A DNA stretch of 64,000 nt from Sphingomonas sp. PP-CE-3G-477 (GTDB lineage: Bacteria > Pseudomonadota > Alphaproteobacteria > Sphingomonadales > Sphingomonadaceae), in the NCBI RefSeq assembly GCF_003050745.1, contig NZ_QAOF01000002.1, forward strand, positions 1-64,000, read 5' to 3'. The notes below the pieces were generated by a model, which saw nothing but the letters and a program-made list of their open reading frames with translations, was not told the origin of the DNA and did no database searches. This document shows positions 56,380-64,000 of the stretch, one piece after another; position 1 is the stretch's first letter; each line of letters opens with the position of its first letter. The position numbers were made by a program, and so were the translations under genes.

Positions 56380-56814
56380 TTGACCGACATCTGGACCGTC
56401 CGCAGCCTCAAGGCCGCGCTCGACACGTCCGAGCCTGCGAAAGCCGGCGAGTTTTCCTCGCGCATCCTGGAGGGCGCGGACCCGGTGCTGCTAGTGACGA
56501 TGCACCACCACGGCGACCTCGAACTGTTCGTCAACGTCAGCGAGGCGCAGATTGCGTGCTCGACGCTGCTGTGGCCGTGCGACGAGCAGGAGGACCAGCT
56601 GGCGTTCAACACCTTCCTGCTGAAGTCGCAGAAGCTTGTGCCGCTGTCGAACTTTGGCATCGGCACGGTCGATGGCCGCGATTATTACGAGCTGTTCGGC
56701 GAACTCGCGACGTCGAGCCGGCTCGATACCGTGATCATCGAACTGCGCACGCTTGCCGAGAATGCGATCGATGCGGCCACCGACCTGCGCCACGCGCAGA
56801 TCCCGGCTGCCTGA
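56380..56814 (+). CDS. DUF2170 family protein (YjfI-like)
   Basis: 144 residues using a TTG start at 56380 after GGGAG. The frame opens at 56269, but the extra N-terminus is not family-like. The body has LTDIWTVRSLKAALD, ADPVLLVTMHHHGDLELFV and QKLVPLSNFGIGTVDGRDYY, all typical of YjfI-type proteins. It begins the plus-strand arm and is followed by the PspA gene after 38 bases. Confidence 0.82.
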   Translation: MTDIWTVRSLKAALDTSEPAKAGEFSSRILEGADPVLLVTMHHHGDLELFVNVSEAQIACSTLLWPCDEQEDQLAFNTFLLKSQKLVPLSNFGIGTVDGRDYYELFGELATSSRLDTVIIELRTLAENAIDAATDLRHAQIPAA

Positions 56815-56852
56815 CATCATCGCCTGATTTAGATACAAACGGAGAGACTGGC

Positions 56853-57602
56853 ATGGCCATCTGGAGCAAGCTTTTCACCCTCGGTCGCGCCGGTGCGCAC
56901 GAAGCGGGCGCGGCGGTCGTCGACGCGAACGCGCTGCGTATCCTCGACCAGGAAATTCGCGATGCCGACAAGGCGCAGGGCAAGGCGCGCGACGATCTCG
57001 CCGGGCTGGTCGCGCGTCGCCGCATCCTCGAAACCGAGGTCGAGAGCTTCCGCGCTCAGGCAACCAAGTACGAGGCCTCCGCGCGCATCGCGGTCGAGAA
57101 GGGCAACATGGACCTCGCGCGCCAGGTCGCGCAGCGGATCGCCGACCTCGAGCAGGACATCGCGCTGAAGTCCCCTCAGGTCGAGGACATGCGCGCCGCC
57201 GAGGAGCAGATCCACACCGCCGTCGCGCAGACCGATCGGAAAATCGAACAGCTCCGCCGCGAGGTCGAGGTCGTCAAGGTCAACGAGTCGGTGCAGAAGG
57301 CGCAGGCTTCGGTCGCGTCGGGCAGCATGGGTGCGGGCAACAAGCTCGGCTCGGCGGCGGACAGCCTCGCGCGCATTCGCGAACGCCAGGCGATCCGCGG
57401 CGAGCGGATCAAGGCGGCGGGCGAACTGGAAGACCGTCGTACCGGCGCCGACCTCGATGAGAAGCTCCGGCTCGCTGGCATCGGACCGGGCCAGTCGTCC
57501 GCGGACGACGTGCTCGCGCGCCTGACCGCACCGAAGACGCCGCAAGTCGGCCAGACGCTGCAGATCGAGCAGCGCGACGACTCCAAGAATTCGGACTCCT
57601 GA
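56853..57602 (+). CDS. PspA/IM30 family protein (YjfJ-like)
   Basis: 249 residues, nearly all helix and coiled coil from about 25 to 190 (VVDANALRILDQEIRDADKA, ALKSPQVEDMRAAEEQIHTA), with an N-terminal amphipathic segment MAIWSKLFTLGRAG that can dock on membranes. PspA proteins assemble into scaffolds that repair or shield the inner membrane. Its stop overlaps the next start by 1 base (TGATG). No PspF or PspBC genes are in the window. Confidence 0.9.
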   Translation: MAIWSKLFTLGRAGAHEAGAAVVDANALRILDQEIRDADKAQGKARDDLAGLVARRRILETEVESFRAQATKYEASARIAVEKGNMDLARQVAQRIADLEQDIALKSPQVEDMRAAEEQIHTAVAQTDRKIEQLRREVEVVKVNESVQKAQASVASGSMGAGNKLGSAADSLARIRERQAIRGERIKAAGELEDRRTGADLDEKLRLAGIGPGQSSADDVLARLTAPKTPQVGQTLQIEQRDDSKNSDS

Positions 57603-58771
57603 TGCGCCGGATCGCGGTCGACCCGCGCGGCGACTGGCGCGAGCGGGCCGACGCGATCGGGTTCGTCTATCATGACACGGATGGCGAGCCCTATTGGGAC
57701 GAGGGCGCGGCCTACGCCTTCACGCTGGCGGAGATCGAGGACGACCTCGAACCCGCCGCGGAACAGCTGCACGCGATGTGCCTCGATCTGGTCGACGAGG
57801 TGGTCCGCGATCAGCAGCTGATGGAACGCCTCGCGATCCCGCGCGAGCAATGGAACTACGTCGCGGAGACGCGGCGGACGCGCCAGCCGTCGCTCTATGG
57901 GCGGTTCGATTTCGCCTATGACGGGACCGGGCCGGCCAAGCTCTACGAGTATAACGCGGACACGCCGACATCGGTGTTCGAATGCGCGACGTTCCAGTGG
58001 ATGTGGCTTGAGGATCTGCTCGCGAGCGGTGCGTTGCCGGCCGGGACGGACCAGTTCAACAGCCTGTTCGACAAACTCCGTGAACGCTTCCGCGCGCTGT
58101 TCCCGAGCGGCGGCTTCGTCCACTTCGCGGCGGACGCGTCGGCGATCGAGGACCGCCAGACGGTGCGGTTCTTCGAGGACCTCGCGAGCCAGGTTGGGAT
58201 CGAGCCGAAGTTCGTCGAGATGAAGGATATCGGCCTCGCTGCGGACGGGCACTTCATCGACACCGATGGTTTCGAGGTGCAGGCCGCGTTCAAGCTGTAC
58301 CCGTGGGAGTTCATGCTCCGCGAGCCCTATGCGCCGAACCTGTCGCGCGCCGACGTGCGCTGGATCGAGCCGGCGTGGAAGTCGATCCTGTCGAACAAGG
58401 GCATCCTGCCGCTTTTGTGGGAACGCCACCCCGAGCATCCGAACCTGCTCCCCGCGTTCTTCGACGACGACCCCACGGCTAAGATCCTCGGGCCGAAATA
58501 TGTGCGGAAGCCACTGTTCTCGCGTGAGGGCGCGAATGTCGAGGTGGTGGGCGAGAGCGGCCACGCAGTGCTCGACCAGGGTTACGGTGCCGAGGGCGCG
58601 ATCCGCCAAGCTTACGCACCACCACCGGTGTTCGACGGCCGCCATCCCGTGATCGGTGCGTGGATGGTCGGCAACGAAGCCGCGGGGATCGGCGTTCGGG
58701 AAGATGAAACGGTCGTGACGCGCAATCTCGCGCGGTTCGTGCCGCATATCATCGAGGCGAATGATGACTGA
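57602..58771 (+). CDS. Glutathionylspermidine synthase-type ATP-grasp protein (YjfC/YgiC-like)
   Basis: 389 residues of the C-terminal synthetase type (pre-ATP-grasp plus ATP-grasp) without the amidase domain of E. coli Gss. Blocks include EGAAYAFTLAEIEDDLEPA, LYGRFDFAYDGTGPAKLYEY, YNADTPTSVFE, NKGILPLLWERHPEHPNLLP and the C-terminal IGAWMVGNEAAGIGVRED. The family forms amide bonds between a peptide carboxylate and an amine. The YjfC/YgiC branch has no confirmed substrate. It overlaps pspA by 1 base and the ankyrin gene by 11. Confidence 0.88.
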   Translation: MRRIAVDPRGDWRERADAIGFVYHDTDGEPYWDEGAAYAFTLAEIEDDLEPAAEQLHAMCLDLVDEVVRDQQLMERLAIPREQWNYVAETRRTRQPSLYGRFDFAYDGTGPAKLYEYNADTPTSVFECATFQWMWLEDLLASGALPAGTDQFNSLFDKLRERFRALFPSGGFVHFAADASAIEDRQTVRFFEDLASQVGIEPKFVEMKDIGLAADGHFIDTDGFEVQAAFKLYPWEFMLREPYAPNLSRADVRWIEPAWKSILSNKGILPLLWERHPEHPNLLPAFFDDDPTAKILGPKYVRKPLFSREGANVEVVGESGHAVLDQGYGAEGAIRQAYAPPPVFDGRHPVIGAWMVGNEAAGIGVREDETVVTRNLARFVPHIIEANDD

Positions 58772-59279
58772 CGCGCGAGACCTGCCCCCGTTGCCGCCTA
58801 TGGAGCGGCTGATCGAACTGATGTTCGACGCCGCACGGACGGGGCGGGACGAGATGATCCCGGCGCTATTGCAGGCTGGTGTCGACATCGAGGTGACTGA
58901 CGCCAAGGGCTACACGCCGCTGGTGATCGCCAGCTACAACGGCCAGGCCGAGGCCACCGCGGCCCTCCTTGCGGCAGGCGCGAAGGTTGATGGCGCGGCG
59001 GACGCGCGCGGCAACACCGCCCTGATGGGTGTCTGCTTCAAAGGCTACGAGGAGATCGCGCAGATCCTGCTCGATGCCGGGGTCGACGTGAACCGGCGTA
59101 ACGGCGTCGGCCAGACCGCGCTGATGATGGCCGCGCTGGTAAACAAGACGGCGATCATCGATCTGTTGTTAGAACACGGTGCGAACCCGGAGATCGTCGA
59201 TGCGGCAGGGAACAGCGTTCACTCGCTCGCGCTGTCGCAGGGTAACACGGCGTTAGCGGCGCGGTTTTCAGGCTGGTAA
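58761..59279 (+). CDS. Ankyrin-repeat protein
   Basis: 172 residues with about four ankyrin repeats from residue 35 (DAKGYTPLVIASYNGQAEAT, DARGNTALMGVCFKGYEEIA, NGVGQTALMMAALVNKTAII, DAAGNSVHSLALSQGN). No signal peptide. It ends the plus-strand arm of the yjf-like operon with an 11-base overlap and is likely a protein-interaction partner or regulator of that system. Confidence 0.9.
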   Translation: MMTDARDLPPLPPMERLIELMFDAARTGRDEMIPALLQAGVDIEVTDAKGYTPLVIASYNGQAEATAALLAAGAKVDGAADARGNTALMGVCFKGYEEIAQILLDAGVDVNRRNGVGQTALMMAALVNKTAIIDLLLEHGANPEIVDAAGNSVHSLALSQGNTALAARFSGW

Positions 59280-59289
59280 CCGAGTGTTC

Positions 59290-59392
59290 CCACCCCGGCG
59301 AAGGCCGGGGCCCAATTGGGAGGTCGCAGTAACGGAGGACGGCGCATTGTTATTGCCGTCCCCCAATTGGGCCCCGGCCTTCGCCGGGGTGG
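59290..59392. repeat. REP-like long inverted repeat
   Basis: A perfect 31-base inverted repeat (59290-59320 and 59362-59392) with a 41-base spacer. Each arm itself contains the palindromes ccccggcgaaggccgggg and cccaattggg. It fills the gap between the converging ankyrin and trhO genes. Such elements occur in many copies in sphingomonad genomes (from general knowledge) and may act here as a terminator too. Confidence 0.85.
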
Positions 59393-59406
59393 ACGCCAAC
59401 CGGTCG

Positions 59407-60372
59407 CTAGGGGGTGTCATCCACCCCATGCGTCTTCGGCAATACCGCCCCGACATGCGCCTCGCCCCGAGCCTCAGCCAGCCGAACCTGCCGCTCGCGC
59501 TCGGCATAACCCGCGCGCTGCACCTCGTCCCGCGCATCATGACACGCCGGGCAACTCACCCCCTCGACATACAGCGGCGAGCCACGGTCTTCGACACTCA
59601 CCGGCATCCGGCACGCATGGCACAGCACATGGCTTCCCAGCGCTAGACCATGTCCAACCGCAACCCGCTGATCGAACACGAAACACTCCCCCTCCCAGAG
59701 ACTCTCTGCCTCGGGCACGGTCTCCAGATACTTCAGAATGCCGCCCTTGAGGTGATACACCTCGTCCAGCCCCTCGGCCTTCAGGAACGCGGTCGACTTC
59801 TCGCACCGTATCCCCCCGGTGCAGAACATCGCGATCTTTGGCGGCGGGCCGTCCCCTACCAGTTCGTCACGATGCTCGCGAAACCACGCCGGAAAATCCC
59901 GGAACGTCCGCGTCTGCGGATCGACCGCGCCGGCAAACGTCCCGACCGCGACCTCGTAGTCGTTGCGCGTGTCGATCACGATCGTCCCCGGCTCGGCGAT
60001 CAGCGCGTTCCAGTCTTCCGGCTCGACATAATGGCCAACGCCCTCCAGCGGATCGATCGTCGGTTCGCCCATCGTCACGATCTCGCGCTTCAGCCGAACC
60101 TTCATCCGATGAAACGGCATCGTTTCCGCGCGCGATTCCTTGACGTCGAGGTCGGCGCATCCCGGCAGAGCGCGGATATGCGCGAGCACCGCGTCGATCC
60201 CCTCTTCGGACCCGGCGATCGTCCCGTTGATCCCCTCGGCGGCAAGCAGCAGCGTCCCCTTCACTCCGTTCGAACAGCACGCGAGCGCGAGCGGCGGCTG
60301 GATCGCGGCGATGTCGGCGAACGGCGTGAAGCGGTACAGCGCCACGACGCGGATGGGCAGGGTTTCGGTCAT
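59407..60372 (-). CDS. trhO: tRNA uridine(34) hydroxylase, rhodanese-like (TrhO/YceA)
   Basis: 321 residues from the ATG at 60372; eleven more codons are open upstream. An N-terminal acylphosphatase-like part ([31 protein letters not shown]) precedes the rhodanese domain ([16 protein letters not shown]) with catalytic Cys in [13 protein letters not shown]. The C-terminal Cys pairs ([17 protein letters not shown]) probably bind zinc. The enzyme makes 5-hydroxyuridine at the wobble base of tRNAs with oxygen. Confidence 0.93.
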   Translation of the reverse strand: MTETLPIRVVALYRFTPFADIAAIQPPLALACCSNGVKGTLLLAAEGINGTIAGSEEGIDAVLAHIRALPGCADLDVKESRAETMPFHRMKVRLKREIVTMGEPTIDPLEGVGHYVEPEDWNALIAEPGTIVIDTRNDYEVAVGTFAGAVDPQTRTFRDFPAWFREHRDELVGDGPPPKIAMFCTGGIRCEKSTAFLKAEGLDEVYHLKGGILKYLETVPEAESLWEGECFVFDQRVAVGHGLALGSHVLCHACRMPVSVEDRGSPLYVEGVSCPACHDARDEVQRAGYAERERQVRLAEARGEAHVGAVLPKTHGVDDTP

Positions 60373-60426
60373 CGGTCTATCATGCTGGGGTGGGGCGCCG
60401 CTCAATAGCGCAAGTCGCCTCCCACG

Positions 60427-60792
60427 TCAGCCTGCGGTGACGATCATCCCATCGACCACGGCGACCGGCCAAGGCGTCAGCCGCGTTCCCCCGCACGGTC
60501 CGCCAACGCAGGCGCCGCTGTCGATCTCGAACAGTGCGGAATGCCAGCTACACGCGATCAGGTCGCCGCGCGGCGTGAGATACTCGTCGAGCACCTGCGC
60601 GAGCGGCAGGCCCATATGCGGGCAGCGATCGACATAACCGAACACCGCGTCGTCCTTGCGCACGACGAACCCGTGGAAGCGACCCGCGCGCATCTGGAGC
60701 ACAAAGTTCCGCGCCTTGCCGTCCGCGATCGCGTCGAGCGGCGCGAGCTTGATCCCGCCCGGTGTCGCGCTCAGCCGTTCGCCGTCGCTCAT
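60427..60792 (-). CDS. Rieske [2Fe-2S] ferredoxin-like protein
   Basis: 121 residues from the ATG at 60792, overlapping the maiA stop by 4 bases. The Rieske ligands are in DRCPHMGLPL (C-x-H) and ACSWHSALFEIDSGAC (C-x2-H). It is a small stand-alone ferredoxin at the end of the tyrosine operon. It may feed electrons to an oxygenase, but none of the dioxygenases here is known to need one, so its role is open. Confidence 0.88.
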   Translation of the reverse strand: MSDGERLSATPGGIKLAPLDAIADGKARNFVLQMRAGRFHGFVVRKDDAVFGYVDRCPHMGLPLAQVLDEYLTPRGDLIACSWHSALFEIDSGACVGGPCGGTRLTPWPVAVVDGMIVTAG

Positions 60793-61433
60793 GCGCGGTC
60801 GGCGTCCGGCTGGCGATCCGGATGCGCGGCGGCGAAGGCGGGGAGGGCGCGGGCGTTCTCTGCCGCCGCCTTGAGCTTCGGGTAAGGTGAGAGATCGACC
60901 GCAAACCGTTCCGCGGAGTAGACCTGCGGGACGAGGTGACAATCGGCGATCGTCGGTGTCGCGCCGAACGCGAAGCCGTCACCATAGTGCGCGATCTGCG
61001 TCTCGAGCGCGGCGAAACCTTCACCGATCCAGCGCGCGATCCAGCGGTTCACCGCGGCCTCGTCCGCCCCGAACTCGGCACGCAAGGCGTTCAGGATGCG
61101 AAGGTTGTTCACCGGATGGATGTCGCAGGCAACCGTCGCCGCCATAGCGCGGACGATCGCCCGGCCCTTCGCGTCGGCAGGAAGCAGCGGTGGATTAGGA
61201 TAGGTCTCTTCGATCCATTCGAGAATCGCGGGGCTCTGCGTCAGGACCGCGCCGTCGGTCTCCAGTGCGGGCACAAGTCCCTGCGGATTGAGCGCGCGAT
61301 ACCCCGCCTCGCGTTCGGCACTTTTGCGAAGGTCGTGCGTAACCTGCGCATACGCCACGCCCTTCAAGGCCAGCGCGATGCGGACGCGGTAGGCGGTGGT
61401 CGAGCGCCAATAGCCGTGCAGCGTCAGGCTCAC
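60789..61433 (-). CDS. maiA: Maleylacetoacetate isomerase
   Basis: 214 residues of the zeta-class GST type. The active-site Ser/Arg region reads [18 protein letters not shown], followed by [20 protein letters not shown]. It uses glutathione to convert maleylacetoacetate to fumarylacetoacetate, the third step after HPPD and homogentisate dioxygenase. It overlaps hmgA by 4 bases. No fumarylacetoacetase gene is in the window. Confidence 0.93.
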   Translation of the reverse strand: MSLTLHGYWRSTTAYRVRIALALKGVAYAQVTHDLRKSAEREAGYRALNPQGLVPALETDGAVLTQSPAILEWIEETYPNPPLLPADAKGRAIVRAMAATVACDIHPVNNLRILNALRAEFGADEAAVNRWIARWIGEGFAALETQIAHYGDGFAFGATPTIADCHLVPQVYSAERFAVDLSPYPKLKAAAENARALPAFAAAHPDRQPDADRA

Positions 61434-62764
61434 TTCGGCAGGATCGCCTTGGGGAAATCCGACCAGACCGCGTCGTAATCGAGCTGCGAATGTTCCAGCG
61501 CATAGGCGGTCGGCTTGTACGGCCAGCAGCTCTCCAGCATGAACGCCATCGTCCCGTCGATCTTGTGCGGCTTCAGGTCCGCCGCACTCGCACCCTGCCA
61601 GCTCGCCAGATCCGGCCCGTGGCCCGACATGAGGTTGTGCAGCGAGATACCACCCGGCGCGAACCCCTCCGCCTTTGCATCATACGCGCCGGTGATCAGC
61701 CCCATCGCCTCCGACATCACGTTGCGGTGGAACCAAGGTGGGCGGAACGTCCCCTCGGCGACCATCCAGCGCGGCGGGAAGATCACGAAATCGGCGTTCG
61801 CGCGGCCGGGCACGTCGCTCGGCGAGGTAAGCAACGTGAAGATCGACGGATCGGGATGATCGAAGCTGACCGTGTTGATCGTGTTGAACCGCGACAAATC
61901 GTAGCGCCACGGCGCGATGTTGCCGTGCCATGCGACGACGTCGAGCGGCGAGTGATCGAGCGTAGTCGTCCACAACGAACCCATGAACTTCTGCACCACC
62001 TCGACCGGTTCGTCGCGATCTTCGAACCAAGCGACCGGCGTCTCGAAGTCGCGCGGGTTGGCAAGGCCATTGGCGCCGATCGGGCCGAGATCGGGCAGGC
62101 GGAACAGCGCGCCGTGGTTCTCCGCGACATAGCCGCGCGCTTCGCCATCGGGGAGTTCGGCGCGGAAGCGGACGCCGCGGGGGATCAGCGCAATCTGGCC
62201 GGGGGCGATGTCGATTAGGCCGAGTTCGGTCAGCAACCGGAGCCGTCCGGCCTGCGGCACGAAAAGCAGCTCGCCGTCCGCATCCATGAACACGCGGTCG
62301 GTCATGTCTGCGTTTGCGGCATAAACGTGCAGCGCGACGCCTTCGAGATCGGCGGGATCGCGGTTGGCGAGCATCGTCGTCATGCCGTCGATCAGGTCGG
62401 TATTCGGGGCGGGGGCGGCGATAGGATCCCAGCGCAGGCGGTTGGGCGAGAGCGGCGCGTCGGTGGTGCCGGGCGCGAACCGCTGAGCGCCGGTATAGCG
62501 CTCGAACGGCGGATGCTCCGCGGTCGGGCGCATCCGGTAGAGCCAGCTGCGGCGGTTCTCGTGGCGGGGCGCGGTGAACGCGGTACCGGAAAGCTGCTCG
62601 GTGTAGAGGCCGAACGCGGGGCGCTGCGGCGAATTGCGGCCGATCGGGAGCGCACCGGGGATCGCCTCGGTCGATACGTGGTTGCCGAAGCCGGGCTGAT
62701 ACGCCGTTTCTTCGGTCTGGCCGGCGATCTCGCCTGCGGCATTGGTCGGCTGGTGGATTGTCAT
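61430..62764 (-). CDS. hmgA: Homogentisate 1,2-dioxygenase
   Basis: 444 residues from the ATG at 62764; the upstream open frame runs into the repeat. Family start [19 protein letters not shown], then [20 protein letters not shown]. The Fe(II) ligands lie in the [20 protein letters not shown] and NVMSE region and in the [11 protein letters not shown] segment. It opens the ring of homogentisate to maleylacetoacetate with O2. Confidence 0.96.
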   Translation of the reverse strand: MTIHQPTNAAGEIAGQTEETAYQPGFGNHVSTEAIPGALPIGRNSPQRPAFGLYTEQLSGTAFTAPRHENRRSWLYRMRPTAEHPPFERYTGAQRFAPGTTDAPLSPNRLRWDPIAAPAPNTDLIDGMTTMLANRDPADLEGVALHVYAANADMTDRVFMDADGELLFVPQAGRLRLLTELGLIDIAPGQIALIPRGVRFRAELPDGEARGYVAENHGALFRLPDLGPIGANGLANPRDFETPVAWFEDRDEPVEVVQKFMGSLWTTTLDHSPLDVVAWHGNIAPWRYDLSRFNTINTVSFDHPDPSIFTLLTSPSDVPGRANADFVIFPPRWMVAEGTFRPPWFHRNVMSEAMGLITGAYDAKAEGFAPGGISLHNLMSGHGPDLASWQGASAADLKPHKIDGTMAFMLESCWPYKPTAYALEHSQLDYDAVWSDFPKAILPK

Positions 62765-62827
62765 GGCTTCCTCTCCGTCACCTGTTCCGATCAACGCCCG
62801 AACCGCCGGCCGTTCAAACTTTTTCCT

Positions 62828-62957
62828 TCCCCTCGCCCCTGGGGAGAGGGAGGGAGCCACGCGCTTGCGCGGCGGAAGGGTGAGGGCACGTGCTGGCGTC
62901 GCGCGTGCCCTCACCCTCGGCGCTGGCGCGCCTTTCCCTCTCCCCGAGGGAGAGGGT
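62828..62957. repeat. Nested inverted-repeat element between hmgA and hpd
   Basis: Two nested inverted repeats: inner arms gggtgagggcacg (62878-62890) and its complement (62904-62916), outer arms ggggagaggga (62841-62851) and its complement (62935-62945). The ccctctcccc / ggggagaggg style is that of dispersed intergenic repeats common in high-GC proteobacteria. It lies between two genes of one pathway, so it may dampen or end readthrough from hpd into hmgA. Confidence 0.7.
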
Positions 62958-62965
62958 TTAAGAAA

Positions 62966-64000
62966 TTATGCGTCGACCGTTATGACCCCGCGACGGATCT
63001 GGTCCAACTCGATGCTCTCATACAACGCCTGGAAATTGCCGTTGCCGAAGCCCTCGTTACCCTTGCGCTGGATGATCTCGAAGAAGATCGGCCCGAACAT
63101 GTTCTCGGTAAAGATCTGCAGCAACAGCCCCTCTTCGCCGACATTGCCGTCGATCAGGATCCGGTTGCGGCGCAGGCGCTCCAGGTCGTGGCCGTGGTTC
63201 GGCACGCGCTTGTCGACCAGTTCGTAATAGGTCTCGATCGTGTCCTGCAGCTTGACGCCGCGCGCACGCAGCTTCTCGACCGTTTCGAAGATATCGTCGG
63301 TGGTCAGCGCGAGATGCTGGATGCCCTCGCCGTTGTAATCCTTGATGAATTCCTCGATCTGGCTCTTGTCGTCCTGGCTTTCGTTGAGCGGAATGCGGAT
63401 CGCGCGGTCGGGCGCGATCATCGCCTGGCTGAACAGACCGGTCGCCTTGCCCTTGATGTCGAAATACTTCTGCTCCTCGAAGCCGAAGATCTGGCCGTAG
63501 AACTCGGCCCAGGTCCGCATTTGCCCCCGCTTCACATTGTGCGTGAGGTGATCGAGCAGGTCGAGGCCAACGTTGTTCTCGGCTTCCGCTTCGGCCGCGC
63601 CCGGAACCGCATTCCAGTCGTCGTACAGGCTGCCGGCAGCACCATGCTTGTCGACCAGATACAGCAGCGAACCGCCGATCCCTTCGAGCACATAGCTGTC
63701 CTCGCCGAGCGCGCCCATGCTGGCATCGGCTGCCTTGGCGCCGCGAGCGAGCGCCGCGTCGAACGCTTCCTTGGCGTCATGGACGCGGAACGCCATGCCG
63801 CTCGCCGACGGGCCATGATCCGCGCGGAATGCCGCCGCGTGGCCACCGTCTTCGCGGTTGAGCAGCAGGTTGATACGGCCCTGCTTGTAGCGTGTGACGG
63901 CCTTGGTGGGGTGGGTCGAGGCGGCGACGAACCCGAACTGCTCGAACTGCGCGGCCATCCGGTCGGGATCGGGCGAGGTGAATTCGGCGAACTCGAACCC
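62966..64000 (-). CDS. hpd: 4-hydroxyphenylpyruvate dioxygenase (N-terminus outside window)
   Basis: The frame is open to the window edge (GFEFAEFTSPDPDR precedes the internal Met at 63958), so the gene is partial at its 5' end. It has the vicinal-oxygen-chelate fold, with iron ligands in IQHLALTTDDIFET and in the C-terminal MFGPIFFEIIQRKGNEGFG, plus the first ligand region LDLLDHLTHNVKRG. It turns 4-hydroxyphenylpyruvate into homogentisate, the substrate of the next gene hmgA, for tyrosine and phenylalanine breakdown. Confidence 0.95.
   Translation of the reverse strand, partial: GFEFAEFTSPDPDRMAAQFEQFGFVAASTHPTKAVTRYKQGRINLLLNREDGGHAAAFRADHGPSASGMAFRVHDAKEAFDAALARGAKAADASMGALGEDSYVLEGIGGSLLYLVDKHGAAGSLYDDWNAVPGAAEAEAENNVGLDLLDHLTHNVKRGQMRTWAEFYGQIFGFEEQKYFDIKGKATGLFSQAMIAPDRAIRIPLNESQDDKSQIEEFIKDYNGEGIQHLALTTDDIFETVEKLRARGVKLQDTIETYYELVDKRVPNHGHDLERLRRNRILIDGNVGEEGLLLQIFTENMFGPIFFEIIQRKGNEGFGNGNFQALYESIELDQIRRGVITVDA

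Noticed and set aside
1..64000. CRISPR arrays, tRNA, rRNA, insertion sequences, prophage genes
   Set aside because: No regular spacer-repeat array, no clover-leaf or rRNA sequence, and no transposase, integrase or phage structural protein was recognised on either strand.

Overview
The window looks like a chromosome segment from a sphingomonad-type alphaproteobacterium. The DNA is GC-rich throughout, and it carries the family's usual gene mix: a Xanthomonas/Caulobacter-type TonB receptor with tryptophan halogenase-like and cupin-like partners, two further TonB receptors, a vitamin B12 riboswitch, FixLJ oxygen signalling and a homogentisate pathway. The taxonomic call is an inference from gene content; no rRNA or tRNA gene was seen.

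Layout. 1-4.0 kb (minus strand): a two-partner secretion pair, an FhaC/ShlB transporter followed by a filamentous-haemagglutinin-type exoprotein that runs off the left edge in an Ala-Pro repeat. 4.0-4.6 kb: an AT-rich intergenic region. 4.6-9.7 kb (plus): NAD(P)H:quinone oxidoreductase-like protein, a frameshifted zinc alcohol dehydrogenase, phosphoketolase and acetate kinase. 9.9-15.7 kb: a small orphan protein, oleate hydratase, a degenerate receiver protein, FixJ, a haem-PAS FixL-like kinase and a universal stress protein. 15.9-21.0 kb (plus): BON protein, VIT-family transporter, L,D-transpeptidase and a P-type ATPase. 21.0-23.5 kb: lysA and a three-gene cluster of unknown role.

A 14-base motif close to TGCGTAGTTCCCGA sits upstream of the redox/fermentation operon, the universal stress gene, the BON operon and the transpeptidase/ATPase operon, always in the same orientation relative to the gene. 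A weaker copy precedes the small orphan gene. I read this as a compact low-oxygen regulon controlled by the FixLJ pair in its middle.

23.6-31.9 kb (minus): two TonB receptor/PepSY membrane protein pairs separated by a Met/His-rich DUF2946-like protein, with a cobalamin riboswitch at the head. This suggests uptake of a corrinoid or of cobalt. 32.0-36.5 kb (minus): three overlapping flavin-dependent halogenase-like genes, the middle one lacking the hallmark residues. 36.7-41.2 kb (plus): a large TonB receptor and a cupin-like (JmjC-type) protein. 41.2-49.1 kb (minus): GH9, GH3, CE2-type esterase, GH26 and GH5 genes, a set fitting acetylated (gluco)mannan breakdown.

49.4-54.6 kb: PoxB-type pyruvate dehydrogenase, a nitronate monooxygenase-like protein, a small conserved-looking protein, a dihydrolipoamide dehydrogenase-like protein and a glutathione S-transferase. 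54.6-59.3 kb: a divergently arranged cluster matching the E. coli yjfIJKLMC-type set (DUF1190, DUF350, DUF2491, DUF2170, PspA, ATP-grasp synthetase) plus an ankyrin protein. 59.4-64.0 kb (minus): trhO, then a tyrosine degradation operon (hpd, hmgA, maiA and a Rieske protein), with hpd cut by the right edge. Two intergenic inverted-repeat elements lie at 59.3 and 62.9 kb.
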